A stretch of DNA of 64,000 nt from Achromobacter spanius (GCF_003994415.1 NZ_CP034689.1:3286001-3350000); one strand, 5' to 3'. Shown: positions 8,048-17,178, counted from the first letter of the stretch. The notes: generated by a model from the sequence alone, not told the origin. Translations and numbers: made by a program.

Positions 8048-10780
8048 TCAATAAGGGTCCGCCGCCTTTCCGACCCGTCTGATTGCCAGCCGGATCTGCT
8101 TTTCGATTTCAAGTACGGCGAACAGCACGACGCCTATGCCGACAATCAGCGCCCCATCCCGTAGTGGCACGGGCTCGGTCTCGAAGATGGCCTGCAATGG
8201 CGGCAAGTAGGTCACGGCAAACTGCGCGGCGGTCACGGCGATGACCATTGTCCAGACCACCTTCGTGCCCGCCACCGCCTTCCATGTCAGGGATGTCCCG
8301 TAGATGTTCCGAATGAAGAACAGATGGAAGATTTCCATGACCACCAGCGTGTTGAACGCCATGGTGTGCGCCAGCGCCATCGAATGGCCCTGCAGGCTGG
8401 CATAGTGAAAAACCCCGAACACAGCCAGCAGGAACAAGGCGCTTACCAACACGATGTGCCAGGCCAGTTCGCCGCCAATCAACGGGGTGTCGCGGGCTCG
8501 GGGCGGGCGGCGCATGGTGTTTTCTTCGGTGGGTTCAAAGGCCAGCGCCAGGCCCAGCGTGACGCCGGTCCCCAGGTTGATCCAAAGAATCTGAATAGGC
8601 GTCACGGGCAGGCTGGTGCCGGCCAGCAATGCCACGATCACCGTCAGGGCCTCGCCGGTATTGGTGGGCAGCGTCCAGCTAACCACCTTCTTGATGTTGT
8701 CGTAGACGGTACGCCCCTCTTGCACCGCGGCGACGATAGACGCGAAGTTCTCGTCCACCAACACCAGTTCCGCCGCTTCCTTGGCGGCTTCGCTGCCCTT
8801 CTCTCCCATCGCGATGCCCACGTCGGCGCGCCGCAGCGCCGGGGCGTCGTTGACGCCGTCGCCAGTCATCGCCACGATCATGCCTTGCGATTGCAGGGCC
8901 ATGACCAAGCGCAATTTATGTTCGGGGCTGGTGCGGGCGAAGATGTCGCAATCTTGCGCCGCCTGGCGCAACGCGGCGTCGCTCAGGCCGTCCAGGTCGG
9001 CGCCGGTGAGCACGGTGCGGGCGTCTTGCAGGCCGATCTGTGCGCCGATGGCGGCGGCGGTCTTGGCGTGGTCGCCCGTAATCATCTTGACACCGATGCC
9101 GGCCGCGCGGCAGGCGCGCACCGCTTCGATGGCTTCGATTCTTGGTGGGTCGATCATTCCCACCATGCCCAGCAGCGTCAAGGTTCCGTCGACATCGCGG
9201 TTTTCAAGCACGGTGTGCGTGGGCTTCACGGCGCGCACCGCAACACCAAGCAGGCGCTGGCCGCTGGCGGCGATGCGGTCGGATTCGGCTTGCCAATAAC
9301 GCGCGTCCAGGGGCTCCACGCCGCCCTCGGCCGCGCGCTGATTGGCGCACATGGCCAATATCCGTTCCGGCGCACCCTTTACATAGATGAAGGCTTGCCG
9401 TTCATGGTTGTGGCATAGCGTTGCCATGAAGCGCGTCTGGGAATCGAAGGCAATGGCGTCCGTGCGCGTCCAGCCTGCCCTGAGCTTCTGCACATCCGCC
9501 CCGGTTTTTTCTGCAAACGCCAGCAGCGCGCCCTCCATCGGGTCGCCCTCCACCGCCCAGTGGCCTCGGTGGTGCCGCAACGCCGCATCGTTGCACAAGA
9601 CACTGGCGCGCGCCAGCTCCTGCAACACCCCATGGCCTTGCGCATCCACCTGCCTGCCGTCAAGCAGGATGTGCCCTTTCGGGTCGTAGCCCACGCCGTC
9701 AAGCGTCAGCACATGGCGCCGGGCCAGGACCGTGGCCACGACCATTTCATTGCGGGTCAAGGTGCCGGTCTTGTCCGTGCAGATGACAGACACCGCGCCG
9801 ATGGTTTCGATGGCGGGCAGCCGCCGCACGATGGTGTTGCGCCGGGCCATGGCCTGCACGCCGATGGCCAACGTAATGGTCAGCACGGCCGGCAGCCCTT
9901 CGGGAATTGCCGCCACCGACAGTCCGACCACCGCCATGAACAGCTCGGTGAATTCGTAACCATGGACGAAATAGCCATGCACCAGCAGCAGCGCCGCGAT
10001 GGTAAGAATCAAGGCGGTCAACCATTTGCCAAACACATCCATCTGCTTGACCAAGGGCGTGGCCAGCGCCTGAACCGTGGATAGCAGCGTGCTGATCCGC
10101 CCAATTTCCGTGCGCAGGCCCGTGGCCACCACGACGCCTCTGCCCTGCCCGGCCGCCACCAGCGTGCCGCAGTAGGCCATGGTCGAGCGGTCGCCCAAGG
10201 CGGCATCCATGGCGACGGGGGCTACGTGCTTTGCCACCGGCACCGATTCACCGGTCAGCACGGCTTCCTGCACCCGCATGGAATGCGCGGACAGCAGGCG
10301 CAGGTCCGCGGGAACGCGGTCGCCGGCCTCCAGCAGCACGATGTCGCCTGGCACCACCGCGTCGCCCGCGATGCTGCGGCGCTCGCCGTCGCGCAGCACG
10401 TTCGCGCGCGGCGCCAGCATCTGGCGGATGGCTGTCATTGCCTTCTCCGCCTTGCCTTCCTGCAGAAAGCCGATGATGGCGTTGGCCACGACCACGGCCA
10501 GAATGACGCCGGTGTCGACGCCATGCCCAAGCAGCGCGGTGATGGCGGCGGATCCCAGCAACACGTAGATGAGCACGTTGTGGAACTGCGCCAGAAAGCG
10601 GCTGACCATGCTGCGCTGGCGGGCAAGCGGCAGCCGGTTGGGGCCGAAGGTGGCCAGGCGGGACTCGGCTTCGGCCTGGTCCAGCCCGTTTGGGGTGGCC
10701 TTGAATGCGTCCAACACCGTGGCGCCCGCCTGGGCGTGCCAAGGTTGGGCGGGGTGGGGTTCCTTCAAGGTGTCTTGCAT
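8048..10780 (-). CDS. P-type cation-transporting ATPase (P2A, PMR1/SERCA-like)
   Basis: With the ATG at 10780, which has AGGAAA about 8 bases upstream, the product is 910 residues; the frame stays open to 10876 but the longer form has no better start. Visible parts are an N-terminal actuator region with TGES (176-179), a PEGL membrane motif (293-296), the phosphorylation site DKTGTLT (Asp336), a TGDGVNDAPAL hinge and a C-terminal group of membrane helices. The subgroup usually moves Ca2+ or Mn2+, or monovalent cations; the ion is not settled here. It diverges from a universal stress gene across an FNR box, which suggests induction at low oxygen. Confidence 0.92.
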   Translation of the reverse strand: MQDTLKEPHPAQPWHAQAGATVLDAFKATPNGLDQAEAESRLATFGPNRLPLARQRSMVSRFLAQFHNVLIYVLLGSAAITALLGHGVDTGVILAVVVANAIIGFLQEGKAEKAMTAIRQMLAPRANVLRDGERRSIAGDAVVPGDIVLLEAGDRVPADLRLLSAHSMRVQEAVLTGESVPVAKHVAPVAMDAALGDRSTMAYCGTLVAAGQGRGVVVATGLRTEIGRISTLLSTVQALATPLVKQMDVFGKWLTALILTIAALLLVHGYFVHGYEFTELFMAVVGLSVAAIPEGLPAVLTITLAIGVQAMARRNTIVRRLPAIETIGAVSVICTDKTGTLTRNEMVVATVLARRHVLTLDGVGYDPKGHILLDGRQVDAQGHGVLQELARASVLCNDAALRHHRGHWAVEGDPMEGALLAFAEKTGADVQKLRAGWTRTDAIAFDSQTRFMATLCHNHERQAFIYVKGAPERILAMCANQRAAEGGVEPLDARYWQAESDRIAASGQRLLGVAVRAVKPTHTVLENRDVDGTLTLLGMVGMIDPPRIEAIEAVRACRAAGIGVKMITGDHAKTAAAIGAQIGLQDARTVLTGADLDGLSDAALRQAAQDCDIFARTSPEHKLRLVMALQSQGMIVAMTGDGVNDAPALRRADVGIAMGEKGSEAAKEAAELVLVDENFASIVAAVQEGRTVYDNIKKVVSWTLPTNTGEALTVIVALLAGTSLPVTPIQILWINLGTGVTLGLALAFEPTEENTMRRPPRARDTPLIGGELAWHIVLVSALFLLAVFGVFHYASLQGHSMALAHTMAFNTLVVMEIFHLFFIRNIYGTSLTWKAVAGTKVVWTMVIAVTAAQFAVTYLPPLQAIFETEPVPLRDGALIVGIGVVLFAVLEIEKQIRLAIRRVGKAADPY

Positions 10781-10838
10781 GGCTGGGTTTCCTGTGCCGG
10801 GCGGCATGCCAAGCATCGCACGGCCTGTTTGAAAAAGT

Positions 10839-10852
10839 TTGATGTGGATCAA
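10839..10852. promoter_or_regulatory. FNR/ANR box between the ATPase and usp genes
   Basis: TTGAT-GTGG-ATCAA matches the FNR consensus TTGATN4ATCAA in every specified position. A -10-like CATGCT at 10874-10879 lies where a class II site centred at -41.5 would put it for the rightward usp gene. The site could also serve the leftward ATPase gene. Confidence 0.8.
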
Positions 10853-10934
10853 CACCTTGCTTCGGCGCTGCGTCATGCTGGCAGCAGGCGGGTAGACCTG
10901 TCACCCGCCGCCTACTGTGCCCTTTGGAGACACC

Positions 10935-11360
10935 ATGAAGAACGTACTCATCCCCGTCGACGGTTCGGAAAATTCCCTGCGGGCCGTGCGCTACATGATT
11001 GATCACGTACGCGACTATGGCCCCTGCACCATCCATTTGCTGAATGTGCAGCTTCCCATCGTGTCCGGCACGGTACTGACCTTCATCTCGGCGGCCGATC
11101 TCCAGGAGTACTACGAAGACGAATCCAAGACCGCGCTGGCGAAGGCCAAGGACGCCCTGGATACCGCTGGCGTCATGTATCAGGCCGAGCTTCGGGTGGG
11201 CAACGTGGCCGACACCATCAAGGCTTACGCCACCGAACAGCATTGCGACCATATCGTCATGGGCTCACGCGGGCTGGGTGCGGCTGGCAGCCTGCTGCTG
11301 GGCTCGGTGGCGATGAAAGTGCTGCACACCATTCACATCCCGGTGGTGCTCGTCAACTGA
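10935..11360 (+). CDS. Universal stress protein (UspA family)
   Basis: The product is 141 residues, a single Usp domain starting MKNVLIPVDGSENS. The ATP-binding pattern G-x2-G-x9-G is present in GSRGLGAAGSLLLGS near residue 112. I chose the ATG at 10935 because GGAG lies just upstream; an in-frame GTG at 10917 would add six residues. It is the first gene after an FNR box and is followed by a second usp gene. Usp proteins support survival under energy limitation; the exact role is not known. Confidence 0.92.
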   Translation: MKNVLIPVDGSENSLRAVRYMIDHVRDYGPCTIHLLNVQLPIVSGTVLTFISAADLQEYYEDESKTALAKAKDALDTAGVMYQAELRVGNVADTIKAYATEQHCDHIVMGSRGLGAAGSLLLGSVAMKVLHTIHIPVVLVN

Positions 11361-11414
11361 CAGGCGGCCAGTCCGCGCGCCCTCTTCCCCTTCTGCTGCT
11401 TTGGGAGATTCATC

Positions 11415-11873
11415 ATGTACGAACGTATCCTGGTGCCCATCGATGGAAGCGCCACCTCTCAGGTGGGCTTGAAGGAAGCCATACGATTGGCGCAATTGAC
11501 GCAGGCCAGCCTGCGCGTGATTCACGTCGTTGACGAGCTTTCTTTTGCGTTGACCGCGGACGCCTATCGCTATCACGCGGGTGAACTGCTGGATGTGACG
11601 CGCAAAAACGGCGCCAAGCTGCTCGAGGCCGCGGTGGGCGCGGCGCGCGCGGCGGGTATCGATGCCGACAGTGTGCTGTACGAGAACCTGGACCGGACGG
11701 TGCACCAGCGCGTGCTGGACGAAGCCGACAACTGGGACGCGGAGCTGATCGTGATGGGCACCCATGGGCGGCGCGGCGTGCGTCGGGCGGTACTGGGCAG
11801 CAGCGCCGAGGCCATCGCACGCGGCGCGACGGCGCCCGTGCTGCTGGTGCGTGCCCCGGATGGAACGTCCTGA
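11415..11873 (+). CDS. Universal stress protein (UspA family), second copy
   Basis: The product is 152 residues with the start YERILVPIDGSATS and the nucleotide-binding motif GTHGRRGVRRAVLGS near residues 115-129. GGGAGA precedes the ATG at 11415. It lies 54 bp after the first usp gene in the same direction and probably shares its FNR-controlled promoter. The two proteins are clearly diverged, so this is not a recent duplication. It converges with the beta-CASP nuclease gene, with only 14 bp between the stops. Confidence 0.92.
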   Translation: MYERILVPIDGSATSQVGLKEAIRLAQLTQASLRVIHVVDELSFALTADAYRYHAGELLDVTRKNGAKLLEAAVGAARAAGIDADSVLYENLDRTVHQRVLDEADNWDAELIVMGTHGRRGVRRAVLGSSAEAIARGATAPVLLVRAPDGTS

Positions 11874-11887
11874 GCAGCAGCCTGCCC

Positions 11888-13261
11888 CTATTCCAGTTCC
11901 ACGGCCTCACCCTGCTCCACGGCGCGGCATCGCCAGCCCAGCTCGTCCTTGATGCGCAGGCGCAGCGCGTCCGCCGCCGCCGGTTCGCCATGCACGATGT
12001 AGGTCTCTTTTGGGGGCCGGGTGAAGCCGCGCAGCCAGCGCAGGATCTCGTCGGCGTCGGCATGGGCGGGCAGCATCGACAGGTTGTCCAGCTCTGCCCG
12101 AACCGGTACGTATTCACCATGTATCTTGACACTGCGGGCGCCATCCAGCATGGCCGCCCCACGGGTTCCCACCGCCTGGAAGCCCGCAAACAGAATGGTG
12201 TTGCGCGGATCGCTCACGAAGTGCTTCAGGTGATGAATGACACGCCCGCCCGTAGCCATGCCGCTGGCCGACACAATGATCTTCGGCATGGGGGAACGGT
12301 CCAGCGCCTTGGACGCTTCCACATCGCTGACGCAGGTGGCCACGCGATACGCAGCCTGGGCGTCGGCGGGCGGCAGGCGTTGGTCGGCGCTGTGCTGCAG
12401 ATAGGTTTCCACGGCTGCGCTGGCCATCGGGCTGTCAAGATAGACGGGCAGGTTTGCCGGGATGCGGCCGCTGGTTTTCAGGCGGTGCAGGTGCAGCAGC
12501 AATAGCTGCGCACGGCCCACGGCGAACGAGGGAATGATGATCGTGCCCCCACGCGCGATGGTGCGGCCGATGATGTCCGCCAACGCATCCAGCACGTCTT
12601 GCGTGCCATGCAGCCGGTTGCCGTAGGTGGATTCCAGCACCAGGTAATCCGCCTCTTGCACTGGGTGGGGCGGCGGCATCAGCGGGTCGTCGTAGCGGCC
12701 CAGGTCGCCGGAATACACCAGCCTGCCACCGTCGTAGTCCACCTGCACTACCGCCGCGCCCAGGATGTGGCCCGCGCGCGTCAAGGTAAAGCGCAGCCCC
12801 GCCGGCAAGGCCTGGGGCGTATCAAAGTCCACCGGGCGCAAGGCGGCAATGGCGCGGTGCGCGTCGGCAATCGTGTACAGAGGCAGCGCGGGCTGGTGCC
12901 GGGACAGGCCGTGCCGGTTGAGGTAGTCGGCATCCGCCTCCTGCAGATGCGCGCTGTCCAGAAGCAGGATGCGGCATAGGGCAAGCGTGGCCTCCGAGCA
13001 ATAGACGGGCCCACGAAACCCTTCGCGCATCAGCCGGGGCAAGTAGCCGGAATGGTCCAGGTGCGCATGCGACAGCACAAGCGCTTCAATGTTGCCCGGC
13101 GGTACGGGAAACGGCGCCCAGTTGCGCAGGCGCAAGGGTTTGACGCCCTGGAACAGGCCGCAATCCAGCAGCACCTGCCGCCCCTGCACCTCAAGCAGGT
13201 GCCGCGAACCGGTGACGGTGCCGGCAGCGCCCAGAAAACGCAATCTTGGCTTGGGTGGCAT
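11888..13261 (-). CDS. Metallo-beta-lactamase / beta-CASP RNA nuclease
   Basis: From the ATG at 13261, preceded by AGGAAA, the product is 457 residues; the open frame extends further to 13417 without a better start. The fold signature HAHLDH is at residues 65-70 after GAAGTVTGSRHLL. A C-terminal RNA-metabolising motif includes LPAHADADEILRWL and YIVHGEPAAADALR. This is the CPSF73/YSH1-like class that cuts RNA with two zinc ions. Relatives often sit in bacterial anoxia or stress clusters like this one. Its RNA targets are unknown. Confidence 0.9.
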   Translation of the reverse strand: MPPKPRLRFLGAAGTVTGSRHLLEVQGRQVLLDCGLFQGVKPLRLRNWAPFPVPPGNIEALVLSHAHLDHSGYLPRLMREGFRGPVYCSEATLALCRILLLDSAHLQEADADYLNRHGLSRHQPALPLYTIADAHRAIAALRPVDFDTPQALPAGLRFTLTRAGHILGAAVVQVDYDGGRLVYSGDLGRYDDPLMPPPHPVQEADYLVLESTYGNRLHGTQDVLDALADIIGRTIARGGTIIIPSFAVGRAQLLLLHLHRLKTSGRIPANLPVYLDSPMASAAVETYLQHSADQRLPPADAQAAYRVATCVSDVEASKALDRSPMPKIIVSASGMATGGRVIHHLKHFVSDPRNTILFAGFQAVGTRGAAMLDGARSVKIHGEYVPVRAELDNLSMLPAHADADEILRWLRGFTRPPKETYIVHGEPAAADALRLRIKDELGWRCRAVEQGEAVELE

Positions 13262-13336
13262 GGTTTTTCCTGATGAGGATGGCCCATGCAGCGTCGCACG
13301 CGGCGGGCGGGTCCGGGTGCAAACATGCGCCATTGC

Positions 13337-13350
13337 TTGACCAAAATCAA
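13337..13350. promoter_or_regulatory. FNR-like box upstream of the CBS gene
   Basis: TTGAC-CAAA-ATCAA differs from the FNR consensus at one specified base. Its centre is about 88 bp before the CBS start codon at 13432. A CAAGAT sequence at 13372-13377 is at a fitting distance for a -10 element in that direction. Confidence 0.6.
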
Positions 13351-13431
13351 GATGGGCCGCGCCCGCCGGATCAAGATGGAACCATAGAGCCGGACGCCGG
13401 AACGCGGATTCCGGCACCCAGGAGAAACATC

Positions 13432-13887
13432 ATGCTGGCTAGCGATCTGATGACCCGAGACCCCTTCTGCGTCAGCGCAAAAACCCCGGTATCCACCATT
13501 ATTCGGGCCATGCTGGACAAGAACATCAGCGCCGTCATGATCACCGGCGACAACGGCCAGTTGATCGGCCTGGTCAGCGAAGGCGATCTGGTGCGCCGCC
13601 AAGACAGCGAGCATCAAAAGAAATGGGACCACTGGCTGTCGCTGCTGGCCGAAGGCGAGGCGCTGAACCTGGAATTCCTGCACAGCTTGCAACTGGGCGA
13701 GCGCACCGCCGCAACCGTCATGAGCAGCCCGGTCATCACCCTGGACCATACGGCGCACCTGTCCGAGATTGCCGACGTCATGCTCAAAGCCGGCATCAAG
13801 CGGGTGCCCATTACCCGCGACGGCAAGCTGGTCGGGGTGGTCAGCCGGCGCGACATCCTCCGCGCCCTGCTGGCGCAGGAAGCCTGA
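13432..13887 (+). CDS. Tandem CBS-domain protein
   Basis: The product is 151 residues made of two CBS motifs, one at the N-terminus (LASDLMTRDPFCVSAKTPVS) and one after residue 90 (VMSSPVITLDHTAHLSEIAD). Such pairs bind adenosine nucleotides and act as energy sensors. The ATG at 13432 has GGAGAAAC just upstream; the open frame begins earlier but has no sensible start there. It lies behind an FNR-like box and ahead of a flavodoxin-like gene, so it belongs to the anoxia set. No partner enzyme is fused to it. Confidence 0.9.
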   Translation: MLASDLMTRDPFCVSAKTPVSTIIRAMLDKNISAVMITGDNGQLIGLVSEGDLVRRQDSEHQKKWDHWLSLLAEGEALNLEFLHSLQLGERTAATVMSSPVITLDHTAHLSEIADVMLKAGIKRVPITRDGKLVGVVSRRDILRALLAQEA

Positions 13888-13913
13888 GCATGCTCCATGA
13901 ACAAGGAACCGCC

Positions 13914-14393
13914 ATGTCGTCGCGCACAGGCATCGTTTTCTATTCGCGTTCGGGAACCGGGCGGTCGGTAGCGCAACGCCTTGCCAGTTTGTCCGGGTGG
14001 CCCGCTTGGGAAATCCGCGACGCCCAGCCCCGGCTTGGCTTGCGCGGCGACCTGCGCTGCGTGGTCGACAGCGTGTTCAAGCGTAGCCCGGCGTTCCGCT
14101 ATGACGGCCCGCCGCTGGACGCGCTTGACCATGTCATTCTGATCGCGCCGGTATGGATGCGGTCGCTGGCGGCGCCCATGCGCGCTTTTCTGCAAGACCA
14201 GGCTGCGTTGCTGCCGGCGTATTCCGTGATTTGTGTCATGTCGGGCTTTGGGGGCTTTCGGGCGGTGGACGACATCGCCACCCTGACCGCCAAGCAACCA
14301 CAGTCCGTCCTGCTGCTGAAGCAATACGATGTGCTGGCCGAGGAATGCGATGCGTCCCTTTGCCGCTTCAGGGAACAGATCATCGCCCTGTAG
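13914..14393 (+). CDS. Flavodoxin-like protein
   Basis: The product is 159 residues. The N-terminus GIVFYSRSGTGRSVAQ is a flavodoxin-type FMN phosphate loop, and PVWMRSLAAPMRAFL fits the region that packs on the flavin. The ATG at 13914 has AAGGA upstream; an ATG at 13890 would add eight residues. The gene follows the CBS gene by 26 bp in the same direction. A redox role, electron transfer or quinone reduction, is inferred from the fold. Some similar small proteins have lost FMN, and I cannot tell which applies. Confidence 0.75.
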   Translation: MSSRTGIVFYSRSGTGRSVAQRLASLSGWPAWEIRDAQPRLGLRGDLRCVVDSVFKRSPAFRYDGPPLDALDHVILIAPVWMRSLAAPMRAFLQDQAALLPAYSVICVMSGFGGFRAVDDIATLTAKQPQSVLLLKQYDVLAEECDASLCRFREQIIAL

Positions 14394-14466
14394 ATTCCCT
14401 GGCAAATGTGTGCTGCAATAATCGGCAGTTGTTCCACGCAGCCACGGCACAGGGCAACCCAATGCG

Positions 14467-15555
14467 ATGAGAAATTCGTCCAGCGCTCCCCCGCTAGTCG
14501 ACATTATTCAGTCCGCCACCGAGCCGATCATCACGGTCGATGAACAGCAGCGCATCGTGGTGTTCAACGCAGCCGCTGAGCGCGTGTTCCTACGCGACGC
14601 CGCCTGCCTCATCGGCGCCAGCCTGGACATCCTGATTCCCGTGCGGTTCCGCGCGCTGCACGCCAAGCACGTCAGCCGCTTTCAGGACACCGGCATCTCT
14701 GACCGCCAGATGGGCCTGGGCGCGCCGCTCTGGGGCTTGCGGGCAAACGGCGAAGAGTTTCCCATGGAAGCGTCGATTTCTCAGGCCCGCACGGAATCCG
14801 GCGTATTTCTTTCCATTTTCCTGCGAGACATCACCGAACGGCAACGCATCGATCAGGCGTTGCGCGCGTCGCGCGATGAACTTACCCGCCTGTCCAACGC
14901 CTTGCTGCATGTGCGTGAGCAGGAAAAGAAGCACATCGCCCGTGAACTGCACGACGACCTTGGCCAGAGCCTGACGGCGCTGACCATGGAACTGTCGCAG
15001 TTGGAATCCAGCTTCGGCACGAACGACTCGCCCGCCCGCGAGCGCGTGCGCGTCATGCGCGGCCTGGTCAAGAGCACGTTCACATCGCTGCGGCGCATTG
15101 CATCCGATCTGCGGCCCGTCATGCTGGACGACCTGGGCCTGGCCGCCGCCGTCGAATGGCTGGTGGCGAATTTTGTCTCGCGCTATGGGATTGACACCGA
15201 AGCGCATATCGACGTCGACCCCAACGAGCCTTCAAAGCGGGTGGCCACCACCCTCTTTCGGGTCGTGCAAGAAGCCCTGACCAACATCGCCAAACATGCG
15301 CAAGCCACAAAAGTACTGGTGCGCCTGTCCTGTACCCAGAACCATTGCACGCTGACCGTGCAGGACAACGGCGTCGGCACCACCCCCGACAGCATTTCCA
15401 AGAAGCTGCCCATGTCGCTGGGCTTGCAAGGCATACGCGAGCGCGTGCGCTTGCTGAATGGCGAAGTCACCATCACCACGCGTAAACAGGGCGGGTTCCG
15501 TCTGGAGGCCAGGATGCCCATCCATCATCCGGATCTGCCAGGGGAAATGAATTGA
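14467..15555 (+). CDS. PAS-containing NarX-type sensor histidine kinase
   Basis: The product is 362 residues with no membrane segment, so it is a cytosolic sensor. A PAS domain spans about residues 8-120 (IITVDEQQRIVVFNAAAERV). The HisKA_3 phospho-acceptor is His162 in ARELHDDLGQSLTAL, and an HATPase domain with FRVVQEALTNIAKHA and QDNGVGT covers about 255-350. The gene overlaps the response regulator by 4 bases, so they form a two-component pair. In this cluster the PAS domain may sense oxygen or redox state, though no ligand residues are evident. Confidence 0.92.
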   Translation: MRNSSSAPPLVDIIQSATEPIITVDEQQRIVVFNAAAERVFLRDAACLIGASLDILIPVRFRALHAKHVSRFQDTGISDRQMGLGAPLWGLRANGEEFPMEASISQARTESGVFLSIFLRDITERQRIDQALRASRDELTRLSNALLHVREQEKKHIARELHDDLGQSLTALTMELSQLESSFGTNDSPARERVRVMRGLVKSTFTSLRRIASDLRPVMLDDLGLAAAVEWLVANFVSRYGIDTEAHIDVDPNEPSKRVATTLFRVVQEALTNIAKHAQATKVLVRLSCTQNHCTLTVQDNGVGTTPDSISKKLPMSLGLQGIRERVRLLNGEVTITTRKQGGFRLEARMPIHHPDLPGEMN

Positions 15556-16208
15556 TCACCTTGATGCTTGCCGATGATCACACCTTGCTGCGGGAAGGCC
15601 TGCGGCGTCTGCTTGAACAGGCGGGCGACATCCAGGTGGCGGGCGAAGCGCGTGATGGCTCGGAAGCGCTGCGGCAACTTGCAGTGCGGTCCTGGGATCT
15701 GCTGGTGCTGGACATGTCGATGCCGGGCCGCGACGGGGTGGGCCTGATCCGCCAGATAAAAACCGAGTTCCCGGCCGTGCCGATCCTGGTGCTGACGATG
15801 CACGGTGAACAGCAGTACGCGGTGCAGGCGATCAAGGCCGGCGCGGCGGGCTACCTGACCAAGGACAGCGCCGCCGACGAACTGGTGCAGGCGGTGCGCC
15901 AGGTGGCTGCTGGCGGGCGCTACCTGAGCCGCTCGCTTGCCGAGAGCATTGTCTTCGAACGGCATGGCGACATCAGCGGCCAGCCCCATCTTTCCTTGTC
16001 GGACCGTGAGTTGTCCGTGTTCCGATACCTGGCCTCGGGGCTGAATAATTCGGACATCGCGCGCTTACTGTTTCTGAGCATCAAGACAGTCAGCACGTAC
16101 AAAGGCAGGATCCTGGTCAAGATGCAATTACGCAACCAGGCCGACCTGGTGCGCTACGCCATCAAGCACCGCCTGTTCGACGAGCAGGACGGTCCGGGCC
16201 CCCTGTAG
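15552..16208 (+). CDS. NarL/LuxR-family response regulator
   Basis: The product is 218 residues. A receiver domain holds the phosphorylation site Asp54 in LLVLDMSMPGRDGV with the acidic pair ADDH near residue 8, and a LuxR-type helix-turn-helix lies at about 145-210 (LSDRELSVFRYLASGLNNSD). The start is a TTG at 15552 that overlaps the kinase stop as TTGA, with GGGGA about 8 bases upstream; an ATG at 15564 is the alternative. It is the partner of the upstream kinase. Its targets are not shown by the sequence. Confidence 0.92.
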   Translation: MITLMLADDHTLLREGLRRLLEQAGDIQVAGEARDGSEALRQLAVRSWDLLVLDMSMPGRDGVGLIRQIKTEFPAVPILVLTMHGEQQYAVQAIKAGAAGYLTKDSAADELVQAVRQVAAGGRYLSRSLAESIVFERHGDISGQPHLSLSDRELSVFRYLASGLNNSDIARLLFLSIKTVSTYKGRILVKMQLRNQADLVRYAIKHRLFDEQDGPGPL

Positions 16209-16222
16209 GAATGCGCCTACAG
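16203..16222 (+). terminator. Hairpin at the end of the response regulator gene
   Basis: CTGTAGG (16203-16209) and CCTACAG (16216-16222) form a 7-bp stem with a 6-base loop overlapping the stop codon. There is no U-run, so it may be a weak terminator or an RNA-stabilising hairpin. Confidence 0.35.
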
Positions 16223-16370
16223 CCGTAGGCGATTTCGCGCCGAATCTGGCGGGCTGCGCTGATAGTGCCGGCCTGGCTGATCGGGCACACTCGGCGTTGA
16301 AGCGTGCGCGATGGCCCGCAACGCCTTCTTTCTGACCCGCAGCCATCTTCATCGGAAGTGAGGTGCAGGC

Positions 16371-17159
16371 ATGGAACATTCCCCTATTCCCCGCAGCGGC
16401 GCCGACACGTCGCGCAACGCCAACCATGACGGCCCCGTGCGCGCACCGGGCGATTGCGACGCATGTGGCATGGCCCGGATCTGCCGCGCCGGTCCGGCTA
16501 ACGGCGCCTGGTCGCTGCATCACTCGCCGACTTACGCGTCGCCGCTGCATCAAGCCACGCGCAACTGGCGGCTGGTGCACCGGGGCGAACCCGTCTACCG
16601 CGCGGGCGATCCCTTGAGGAATCTGTACTACTTGCGTGCCGGGTCCGCGAAGATCCGTGTGACCAACCCATCAGGCTCCGAGCAGATTGCCGCGTTTCCA
16701 ATCTCGGGCACCTTGCTTGGGCTGGACGCCATCGCCACCGGCACCCACGAATGCGACGCCATCGCCTTGGAAGATTCGCTGGTGTGCGTGCTGCCGTTCA
16801 ACGAATTGATGTCGCAGTGCAGCTACGACCTGGCGGCCACCAAGGAACTCAACCGGCTCATTGCCCAAGAGGTCAATCAGTTTCGGCGCCTGCTGACGGC
16901 CTTGGGCTGCATGACGACCGAGGGCCGGGTGGCGCGCTTTCTTGTGAACCTGTCCGAACAGATGGCCGCCAACGGTTATTCGGCGCGCGAGTACACGCTG
17001 AAAATGAGCCGCGAAGACATCGCCAACCATCTTGGCATGACGATCGAAACCGTATGCAGAACGTTCGGACGGATGCGCACGGCCTCGCTGCTCACCGTGA
17101 AAGGACGCAACCTGCAGATACGCAATCTGGAAGCCTTGAAGAAAGTCGGCAGCGTTTAG
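16371..17159 (+). CDS. Crp/Fnr regulator with FNR-type iron-sulfur cysteines
   Basis: The product is 262 residues. Its N-terminus has Cys29-x2-Cys32-x5-Cys38 and a later Cys139 (EDSLVCVLPF), the spacing of the four [4Fe-4S] ligands of E. coli FNR (20, 23, 29, 122). A cyclic-nucleotide-like beta barrel and a C-terminal winged helix follow. In the recognition helix, IETVCRTFGRM, Glu226 and Arg230 match FNR Glu209 and Arg213, but FNR Ser212 is replaced by Cys229. It closes the anoxia cluster and is the likely reader of the FNR boxes at 10839 and 13337. The start has GAGGTG upstream. Confidence 0.9.
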   Translation: MEHSPIPRSGADTSRNANHDGPVRAPGDCDACGMARICRAGPANGAWSLHHSPTYASPLHQATRNWRLVHRGEPVYRAGDPLRNLYYLRAGSAKIRVTNPSGSEQIAAFPISGTLLGLDAIATGTHECDAIALEDSLVCVLPFNELMSQCSYDLAATKELNRLIAQEVNQFRRLLTALGCMTTEGRVARFLVNLSEQMAANGYSAREYTLKMSREDIANHLGMTIETVCRTFGRMRTASLLTVKGRNLQIRNLEALKKVGSV

Positions 17160-17178
17160 CGTCATCCGCGCCGACGGT

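Noticed and set aside
13246..13431. N-terminal extension of the CBS gene
   Set aside because: The extra residues have no family similarity and the ATG at 13432 has a strong ribosome-binding site.
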